Positions 54,002 to 64,000 of a stretch of 64,000 bases of DNA are shown piece by piece (within the stretch, counting starts at the first letter, position 1; every line of letters starts with the position of its first letter). The notes beneath the pieces were generated by a model. The model was not told where the DNA came from. It searched no databases and saw only the letters and a list, made by a program, of their open reading frames with translations. Location of the stretch: the NCBI RefSeq assembly GCF_026151205.1, contig NC_087077.1, positions 7,803,983 to 7,867,982 on the forward strand, read 5' to 3'. This DNA is from Bolinopsis microptera (Eukaryota > Ctenophora > Tentaculata > Lobata > Bolinopsidae). Position numbers and translations under genes: made by a program.

Positions 54002-57000
54002 ATGCGCTGCGCTCTGCTCGCTCTCTGTGTGTGAGCTCGATCCGGGTTATGAGGGTGGGAGAGCAAGCCTTCATCCGACACCTGAAACATTGAACATTTT
54101 CAGACATCGTCAACCTCAAGTCTCCTACCTGGACCAGACTACGAGAAATGAGGGATTTGCCGAATTTGCGATCGGTTTACACGTAAAATAACGGTGCAAA
54201 GGTTAGATAATCGGTGACGATAATTTTGTATATCACACAGAAACATTGACAGTTGAACGTTTTATACACACATACTATCAACAAATGAATCAAGCACAAG
54301 AGAGAACATAGGGCAGGCAGACACAGAGACAACATGGGATTCTCAAATCTCCATCATGATTCATCAGGGTAACTTAAAAAAGAAAAACTGCGGGCTTAAG
54401 TTTGACATTTAAGCAAAATGACCATCTGAACTGCAGTACTACAAACACTGGCAACTCTCGTAACAACAACAACCGGGCCCCCGGAAACTCTAAAACATCA
54501 ACAAAATACAACTAAGTGTGGTAGTCTCTGGTTTACAACCTCACATAAAACGAGGAGCGGAGAACATTCACGTTGTTCCTTCCTCCTTACAAAGGCCTGA
54601 GAATTGAAAGTAGAAATGGCCGTGCAAAACCAGGAGCAGAGAAAGTAGAAATGGTCGTATCGCAGACAATGCCCTAGAATCTCCAAGAGCGGAGGGAAGA
54701 GTATTCTCCAGTACACAATGGGAGTTTACAGAGTTACTTTCTTTGTTAGCATAGTCCAACACAATACGATTTTCGAAGCCAGAGAGTAACTGTTTGAATG
54801 GCCGTGAGTCTATTGTAGGATAAGACAATGCGATTCTAGCGATGTTGAATAGGACTTAGGACAATAAACTCCAGAACCATACAATACTCTATAAGATATG
54901 GTATACAATATACTGAATAGTTCAATAATACTACATACTATCTTCAATAGGGATCATAACAAAGATACAATGAACTCTTCAATAAAGAGAGGATGTAGCC
55001 TACTTTTCTATACTTGACAAGGATGTCTCCTTGCTCTTTGATGTACGGCATTGCCACGTTGTTATTCAACCGTGTGCTTGTAGCTCTTGCTTGTAGCTCT
55101 TGATTCAAGTTCTTGCTTGTATTCCTTCCCTTCGATATTCCACTAGAGATTTATGGTCATTGAACCAAACAAATTGTCAACAGTTATGATTAATCTGCTA
55201 CTTACATTCTGTAGCACTGTATCACAGCCGCTGTTTGATACATTGGCCACTGTGGTGTGGCTCTGTTCCCACCACAAGTGATTGTTGTCAATCATAAAAT
55301 AAAATTAGCCCCACCTATCTTCAATTAAAATGCTTTATCCTCTCTTAAGAACCCGATTCAAAGAGCTACTCCCTATTTTAATGCTCTAGATCTGCGACCC
55401 ACGCTCTGGTACAAAGAGTTACCACAAGATATTATCCCTCACACCAAAGGGATACCCCATTAGTTCCATATGACAGGGCCTATTAACGGGACACGTTAAT
55501 TGTTTACTATAAGAGATGTTTACCTCATGTCACTTATCACACGCCCAATGTTGGCCGAAGTGTCCTCTCTCCTAATGAGGATTTTGTGCGGACGTTGTCC
55601 CTGATGACAAGCAGATATCCCAGCGCACTTGTCAGTCTAATAAACTCCAATCACCCCCAAATTAAACCCAATGATCCTGTTTGCCAAACAATGGCTATTG
55701 GCAAGCAGTTTATTGGGTGAGAGGTTCAGTGTCAGACTACTGATCAGTACGGAGACATTGGTTCTGAGTTGGTAAATACAGGGCTCACTCTCTCATCATG
55801 ATAGGTGCACCGCCGGGCAGTGCTCTTTGTTCAGACTGACAGGGGGCATGAATCATTTGACAGGGTTCATAGTCTGTCCCTGACAGGCTCTTTATATTAG
55901 GCTTCACCTGAAGCCTTTCTAGTGGGGATTGAACAAGCAGTGGTCTGATTAGTTTGGTTGGAATTTGTCCCTGAGGGAGTTCAGAGCATGTTTCATCAGC
56001 TGGGTTCTAAAACCTTTCAATCGATGGCAATCTAGACTTTATCATTTATCACCTGGCAAATATTTACTAATAAGCTTAACTAAAAATTAGATTGCCCTGA
56101 ACTTGTTAGTCATAATAATTGTTCCATTCCATCTATTGAAACCCAAAATAGATTCATTAACAATTTCAATCCTGGATCTTGCGGGTAGAATTACTCAGAT
56201 AACCACTAACCAGACGGTTTTTCCACGGTAACAACAGTTCCCAACCCCTGGATCACACCCATCTGACCCGACCCCTCAACATACTTCAACCTGGTTACAC
56301 ACTCACATCCGGACAGAAAGGGGGCTCCTTTTTGTGCCGGAGATTTGGTCACCTGACACTTGTTTGTCTCACTAACAAAGGCTCTTTATTAGCCTTACAA
56401 TGGGTTGTCACGTGTGTTTTCTCACTTTGTAAGGACGTAGGTGCCTCTAGTTTAAAGTATTCAAGGACAATGGTCGTGGAATGTACCTGTAGGAGATGTC
56501 AGACTGGATCCCAGGTACCTTTAAGTTTATTGAGGTGTCGTTGCTAGGACACTCTAAACTAACTGCTGGATAACTATGAAATAAATTTAACAAATATAAG
56601 TTGATTGTACTACTAACAATCAATAATTGTGGAGTTACTGGTTTATTTAAACCTCATTCATATATCTAGGCTGTTAACCGAACTCTTCTGGATCTAAGTC
56701 AATAGTACAATTAGATCCAATAATTGTACAGTCAATAATTATAACCGGTAAACCGGCCACCACGAAACAATTCATTCTCATTAAAAGTAGCGACAACATG
56801 GTTTGTTGTGGCCCCACACACACTCGGATAGAGATAAAACAATGTTGACCGATGTTGGAAAATATTGATACATTACCACTGTAGGAGAAGCCCACACGCT
56901 CTGACCACCTATCCCGTATACTTGGCGCTACTGTGAGCAGTGGGGGATAATTATTAGAAATTAGTGATCTGATGAGGTGTGTATGGGAAAGGGATATTTC

Positions 57001-60000
57001 TCCTGGATCACACTGGTTAGCAACCCTCGTATAAGGTGGTATACTACCAAGATTGCGGGGTGTCATGGTGAGAGAAGGGAGAATGAGTGGGTTTTACCCT
57101 GGGGGCTCCTGATCACACTTAACAATTTAAACTAGCGGATACAAATGCACTTCTAATCGGGCCGGCACACGCCACTGTTAATCACTCAAATCTCTCACTA
57201 GGAGGAAAAAGACGTGAGGAAATTCATTAATTTTAGGGCTTAGACTGATTGGGTGCTGCACGATACATATTAATTGGTAGATTGAAACAAGCGGTATATT
57301 TTTTGATTTGACACATTTGCTGATGAGATTTGTGTTTTAGTGGATATGGTATGTATCCTCACGGGACGGAGGTGGAGATATGGATCTAGTTAATGGTTCA
57401 ACATTGAAAACCTAAAATGTGGTTAATTGGTAGTTTACATTGGTAATTAATAGGGTGCAAATTGAATGGTGTACTTTGCTAGATATGTACTGACCCAATT
57501 AGTGCTAATGAAGCATTGGATAATATCTAAAGGTTTGAAAAGAATGATAACAGTCACCAGGCTCTACCATATAAGGTAATGTTACCATGGCAACAATCCT
57601 GTGTGTGGTGATAAAATCATTTTCAGCTTTCTATTTCATCTGGATGTACACCGAAAGGCACGCCTGTGAAATCATAAAATCTATCAGAGTGCATACAGTT
57701 TGGAGTTCATAGTGGTTCCGATCAACAAGTATAGAACAAAGTACATGTTATCATGCTGCTGAATCTGATGCAAGGCCTGGATTTGAATCTTATAGTGGGA
57801 GGATCACTGATGTGTAAAAATAGAAAAATTGAGTAAAAATAGAGAGCTCTTCATGCAAGCTGAGGATGGGGCTCGAACAAGAAGCTACAAATGGAATAAC
57901 GGCCTCATTGTGGTCAGAGTAGTGGTCAGGTCACACTTTCCAACAGTTGCAAAACCTGACCACGTATTATTATAAGCTGGAGATGATGATTTCAGAAAAC
58001 AGGCGTAAGGAGGCGAGAGATTGCACGTGAAATGAGGAGATGTAGTAAAAATAAGAGGGATTTGAGGTTAAAACTTAAAGAGGCTATTTAGGTAGTCAGA
58101 ATTTGGGTTAGATTAATTAAGGAATAAAAGATTAATTTAGCAAATTAACTCACCCGCAAATCCGAGAAGAGTGAAAGGAAGAACTGCCGTCCATACACAG
58201 CGAACACGGTCCTACCTTCCGACATGCACAAATCTGAAAAATTCAGGGAGTTGAGTTTTATTGCAACATTATTTAAAGTTTGGCTGGTTTTGTTTAAAGT
58301 GCAGGAAACTGTGCAAATGTTGATCATGGAAAACGTGTAAATTAGCCATCTTATTCTTACCACTAGGACTGATGGTTTTCTGATTGCTTTTTACTCGGAT
58401 CTCAATATTTCCATGGTCGATGGCGGTTTTACCTCATGAGAGTTCCCCGATATTACACATTATTTCTAACGAACAAGCCACATTTCTGACGTCATTAACA
58501 GCCCCGTTAAGTCTTTGTTCTTCTGCTGAAAATAATTTCTAGTGTCTGTAGTTTGAAACAGTTGGTTAATTACAAAAATTACAAACGGTTATATCGACTC
58601 TTGAGGCAACAATCGGCGGCGAAGGTCGCTTACTTCATGCTTTATTTATGACTAACAAACCATGAAAATTCGCACCCAAAACTTAAACTGAAGCATGATA
58701 TCACACCCATGCACTGTCACATGACTCAATCTACATTCTACACCTAACAGCTCGTCAAGGAACACGTGACCAGGATCTCGGAATTCTCAGACTTGATAAG
58801 TGAGTTATAGAGGTGGATGTTAGCAGACAGGGGCAGATAGGGGAGAAGTGGAGACTGTTAACAGTTCCACAGGTGACACCACCCCTTAGGGAACTTACCC
58901 AGCGTGACTGAGGGGAATTTACTCCACCTCCAATTCCATGCCGGTTACCACCATTAAAACAGAGAATATTTGAAATATTTTGAGCCATGTCTCTTATTTT
59001 GAGCTGGTCAATACAGTTGATTAGGAGCACAATGGACGGTCTATTATATACGGAACACAATATTCTACATTAGCGTGTGAGTTACACGACTCTAGTCAAC
59101 TCACCAGCTGTTTTTGGGGACCAGCCTTAATGCGATTTCTACCTTTTCTTCTCCTCATCTCGCGAAATATATCGACTCATGATTTCCGAAGGGACTGTTA
59201 ATTGGATTAAACAGCTGCAATTTCGTGGAGTGGCTCTTTGTGGAGTGGCACAAACAAAAGTTTTACCAACTAAGCGGCTAGTATTGGTGGTCCCAACTGT
59301 ACTGTACAATAATTACGATAAATTTACAGCTGATTAAAAGCATTTGTGTGTGCTGCAGAGATTCAAGGAGGGAGGGCGGGAGTAGAATTATTCAACTCTT
59401 GAATTACTATTGGTTATTCATCACATCAGAAACTTTGCAACAGAGTCTCTAATCCTACCAACTACTAGCCCACACAATGAATTTGAATGTGTGTAAATAT
59501 TAGCTCCTCATCATCCACCTATACTAACTTCTCTTTGAGAGGCTGTACAAACTACAGACACTAGAAATTATTTTACAGAGATACAGCACTGTCCCTTCTT
59601 TTGAATTTTCTAATATCCCTGTTCAAGAATCAATCTCACATAATAAGCTCTGAGCACCACCAGATAGAGCGGATACAATAGAGACAATAGCTTGTGTCTG
59701 TCCCTCGCGAACAAAGGGCTGTATAAACACATGCTGCTTCATTTCAATATGCTACAGCCATATTCATAGAGCGCCGAAGTAGAGCATGAATTTGTCGATC
59801 TCGTCAGCACGAGAAGCAGCATCGTCTCCAATATCTGACATGTTGGTGGACGAGTCAGCTTGTTGAGCGAGTTAAAGACTTGCTTATCATTACCGTAATG
59901 CTTGTTATCAGTGAGGGCGTGATCAGTTCACGGTTGGAGATCTCGCGTCAGATCGGACGCAGTGAATGGTGGGAATTACAGTTTAACTCTTGATGTTTTT

Positions 60001-63000
60001 TTAATTATCTACTGCTTGTAGGCGGTACAAGACGCTGGTGGAGGGGCCGTTTTAAAGTTGTGTCTCTTGTGCAGGTTAAACCACTAGTCTATATCACACG
60101 GTAGAATGCTTGTGAAGTGTGTGGTAGTGAGGTTTAGTCTGCAGAACAGACAGAAAGTAAGAGGTGCTTCTATCTCACTCTCCTTTTCACATAGTGTTAT
60201 CTATCTAACATCTAGCAACTAGCCGCCTCCCCCATCTCACCGAGTTAATACACATGAATATTGAGATCTCTGAACATGGTGGTGTAGCTGTGTGTAGATT
60301 TAGCCGAGGAAGAAGCCAGCAAAACTTGCTTCCCTGGCTCTGGAGAGATCCAAGACGTGTTGCCGCGCTCCATAACCTGAGAACCGTTTAAGTGCCAGAT
60401 AAACGGTCCGCTATTATGGGTAGAGATAGTAGGGCCGGGTTGATCTCACCACTATGAATTGTCACTTAGGTCATTAACTGGAGCAAACGGGCCATTTAAC
60501 CGGCCAGCTTGTGGTTAACAAGCGAAGCAAGCTTTATCAATAATCGATTGGCGATACTCTGTAGCCGTGTTTATAGTTGCGTTAAAAACATGTGGAGCGG
60601 AACACGTGACTCGTGATCAGGCAAAAACTTGGGGGCTAGATAAGAACTATAATTGTAGGGAGGGGACGTTTAGAGGTTGTTCCAACTAACCAGTTGGCAC
60701 GGAGACGGACCGATTGATTTGGTTCCTGTCTTAATCCGGGTAAGATCAAGCCAGGGGACGCCTTGGAAGACTGGTACCCTGGCTGCACCTAGCATTCACC
60801 TACCGGTTCAACAACATCTTGCCGCCCTGAAACCATGATTTGAAAACATTGGGGATAGTTTTGGAATACTTAGCGATCATCATTACAGCGTACAGGGTAC
60901 CTCTAGTCCCTGCTAGCTCCCCTGTTACTTTTCACATGTCTCCTAACCATGTGGACTCGAAGTGAGTTGTAGAACCTGATTTTAAGGATCTCCGGTTTCA
61001 GAACTTGCGAGACAATGGAACATTTCTCTACCCTTACCCTCTTCCCCCTATCGTATCTCATGAAAGTTTCGCACAACCGTGTCAATGATAGTGGATAGAA
61101 ACTTAAGCCGCCATTCTGGCGGTAGCCATAGGTTTCCATTCTTTCAACAAAAGGCACATCAACCCTTAGATTAGTCTTATAATCACAGTTTATATATGGC
61201 AGCTAAACTCCATAACCCGGTAGAAAACGAAGTTTAAATAGAGCTGGCGTTGTGTTGGCCTGTTCCCTGACTACTGATTATTCCGTGAACTTTGACACAC
61301 GCGGACTGCTGCCCGCCAAAATAATTGTCCGTCCATTGTGCTCGTGTGACAAGAAGGGTATAATTCGGGAGAGAGAAAGGGGGTTGAATGGCGGGCTTGG
61401 AGGGGGAGCTACAGGATATTTGTTCTTTATTTCGACCCTTAAGATAGGGGGAGGGAAGGATGAGGACGTTTAAAACAACGTCTCACGTGTCCACACAAAA
61501 GAAGGAGAGCTCCTGTCAAAACAATTGGATTTGAATAAACCATGATTAGACAGGCTTGTTAGGCAAAGTCAGAATTCACCGGTTGATATGCCCCAAAGTC
61601 ATTCGCCCGAAAGAAATCACGTGGGCTATTCAAGCAATTTCATTGGTCCACTTGCTGTCTGTGATACAGCCTTTCATTTTTTTACGGTTTCCGTTCAGAA
61701 GGGCTAATTACATATAGGTGGTCTCAGGGAGGAGGGGGAAGGGAGGAGTTAATGCGTCAGATACCCGCCCGGGCTCGTGAGGACAAGAATGTAGTTGAAA
61801 CATTTTAAGAACACATGTGTAGTGTAGAGAGAGTGTTACCATTGTTTGGGAGCTCACGGTCAGTCCACTTGGAATTAACAGGACCGTAAGCTAGACGCTG
61901 ATTGACCACATCGACTAATGTGGGAGGGGATGTTAATGTATTATTATAACCTGTAGTAGAGGTAGATTCTAGCTAATATAAACGAACACGACATTATTCT
62001 TAGTCTAAATTCAGACTTTAGAGCGAGGCTCTATAATTTTACCGGGGATGTGAGGATGGGTAGACCACGGTCTAAAATTTTAGACGGTCAACATCTTAAT
62101 ATGTACTAAATTACTAGATAATTTTGAATTATACGAACCTTCGCGGCGTATGGAACTCTAGATTGAGTTCATGAGACAAGATGGTCGGTATGACAGTGTT
62201 AGAGACATCTACATACCTTTCTGTAATTTGTCGAGCTATAACATTGATTCCACATCAAGGTCCAATCAGCTGAAGAGCTATTTTTCCATTTTGTCACAAC
62301 TTCCAGTTCCATAACCGTCTATCCTAAGTAAAGTGAAATTTGATGAGATTTAATTTTACAACAAAAGATAAATTAAGACAAAGAAGGATCCCACAAAGTA
62401 AGGTATTTTATTAATTGGGGGATGGAAGATAAGAATTGTGCAAATCTAACAGTTTTAACAAGAATGTGTAATCGAAGGTTTGGTGGAATTTTGAGTCAAA
62501 AATAGAAAATTGTATCAGTTTAGGTCTGCATAGTGCATATAGCATAAGCGATCTCTTCTCTAAACTTTGCAATAATTGCATCAGCTGTTATGATAGGTGG
62601 TCTTTAAAATCTCATAGTACATAAAACACGTACGTCTCAAGACTAATCTGCATGATTTATTGATATCTTGTCAGTTTTTAAGTTTCGACCAGACATTTAA
62701 TATGTAATTCTCCACCGATCAGCACAATTCCGAAAAATGTAGCTTAATTAAGTTGGCCTAGAATTAAATAAGAAATTTGTTTTGTGAACGATTCTAAAAT
62801 AGAAACATCTTACTATATTTATATAACAATAAGTTTAGATTAGAATATATTTCGTGAATATGTCTTTATCAACTGTCAGGTTCGCAGAACTTAACTATTT
62901 ATTTTTCGTGTAAAAATAATGTTTCATATTGTACGAGCAAACTTATGAGTTCCTCCGTGGGGCACATATCTAGTAGAGAGCGCACTCGGCGACATCAAAT

Positions 63001-64000
63001 AGCCCCTGCCCTTTTTGGGAATAAGTGGCCAATGAAAACATTTATGGTGTGCAGAAAAGAAGGACTACCAAACTCGTACCACATGGCTAGGGGCCCTTTT
63101 ATTGTGAGAAAATTGCATACGTCGTAGAAGCTGAAATCAAAATCTAACAGCAGTGGAAGATAAAATTACCAAAAACATAGATCGAAGAGAAACCAAAAAA
63201 TGAACCTTTCTTTGCACAAAAAGAAAGATATATATAAACCGAATTAAGTCCCTGAACTATCATCCTGCAAATGATCAGGTAAGCAAGAGAAAGAACAGCG
63301 CTCCCTGACCATTCAAGTCTCAATAGAAGCTCAGACAAAAGCTGAAAGGAGTGTCCTCAAAGAGCTTAACTCATACATAGATTAAGAATAGACGGACTAT
63401 AATAGATAAACGAGATAAGTGATCAATTGATCAAGATTCAAGAGATGAACGAACTAGCCCAGACAATACTGTAACTGCACGATCATCAAACACAGAAACC
63501 ACCACAAACACAGAGTCCTAAACTACACAATACTGAGCTCCATTCTCTCTCGAAGCTCGAGCGAGAGATACATCTTTTCTACCATCACCTTTCTTTGTAT
63601 TAGATTAACACGTAAGTCCCTCTGGACACAATACCCTGAGCTCGGGTCATACAAAGACTGCATTGTGCCCAAACTTATTCATCACTCGAGTCATATTGTG
63701 TTGTCCAACAATACACCAGCTATAGCGGTCCCCACTATAACTTCATAAAGTTCATTGTCAGCAGCCCATCTATACTACCCTGGTCTCTCTCCAAACCTTT
63801 GTTTTATCTTTCAAGCTTCGCTAATTGAATCGTCCCGGACTCCGGCGATTGTTCTCAATTTTAAACAGCTGATTTTGAAGGGAGTTCCGCAGAGTTAGTT
63901 GTAACTCAGGGACACGGTTGAGCCCTCAGTAGGGACTCTTTTGTTTTAGAATTAGAGCCAGTGAGTAGAATACTTAGTATTTTGTTAGGTCGATAATAAG
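54002..64000. other. SOXB upstream region, no gene recognised
   Basis: Ten kilobases with no family-matching reading frame on either strand and noticeably fewer tandem repeats than the arrestin introns. Open frames at 56674-57066 (minus, 130 codons) and elsewhere match nothing I recognise. Scattered CACGTG sites occur near 56410, 58763, 60604, 61484 and 61619. Possibly the cis-regulatory domain of SOXB or the 5' side of a further gene off the window. Confidence 0.5.

Noticed and set aside
56674-57066. 130-codon minus-strand open frame
   Set aside because: No recognisable domain, no neighbouring exons found and ordinary for a 64-kb window; kept out of the gene list.

Overview
The window looks like AT-rich nuclear DNA of an invertebrate animal. 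Introns follow the GT-AG rule, one gene has two introns longer than 15 kb, and the intronic and flanking DNA is full of short inverted-repeat transposons, minisatellites and retroelement fragments. The SOX protein is a B-group SOX with a complete SOXB C-terminal tail, and TTAGGG-type telomere-like tracts occur inside transposons. A cnidarian or another non-bilaterian or early-branching invertebrate is my best guess, but species cannot be fixed from this sequence.

Gene 1 (plus strand, 531-42600) is a beta-arrestin-type arrestin. I could join twelve constitutive coding exons by hand in one reading frame (531 to 40659) with consistent splice phases. They encode the N-domain, finger loop, C-domain and lariat loop. 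The 3' end offers at least three, possibly four, different C-terminal tails: a read-through tail resembling the AP-2-binding helix (stop at 40709), an unusual acidic/Ser-rich tail (40950-41158), and two different last exons that each carry one clathrin box, LIDLE (41398-41494) and LIDFE (42540-42600). Two polar-core residues are swapped to the chemically similar alternative (E for D, K for R).

The arrestin introns hold most of the mobile DNA. This includes a near-perfect 0.73-kb TTAA-flanked palindrome (1468-2201), a 0.83-kb element with perfect 8-bp target duplications (19315-20163), a hairpin whose loop is head-to-head telomere-like repeat (18723-18858), a 2.2-kb TIR element built from many copies of one short motif in both orientations (22404-24638), a 2.2-kb internally deleted LINE relative with poly(A) and 10-bp target duplication (26846-29029, minus), and a 5'-truncated Penelope-like retroelement with GIY-YIG endonuclease (30930-32345). 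Large minisatellites lie at 4371, 8506, 15570, 21090, 30301 and 38511.

Downstream of arrestin lies a 3.4-kb composite inverted-repeat island (44678-48095) with telomere-like repeats and a GC-rich core, then a gene-poor stretch.

Gene 2 (minus strand, 52769-53800) is an intronless SOXB transcription factor. It has a cluster of four CACGTG E-boxes just upstream of its start and about 10 kb of sequence beyond that with no recognisable coding content. CACGTG palindromes appear over-represented in the whole window. There is no sign that arrestin and SOXB act together; they are simply neighbours whose 3' ends face each other.
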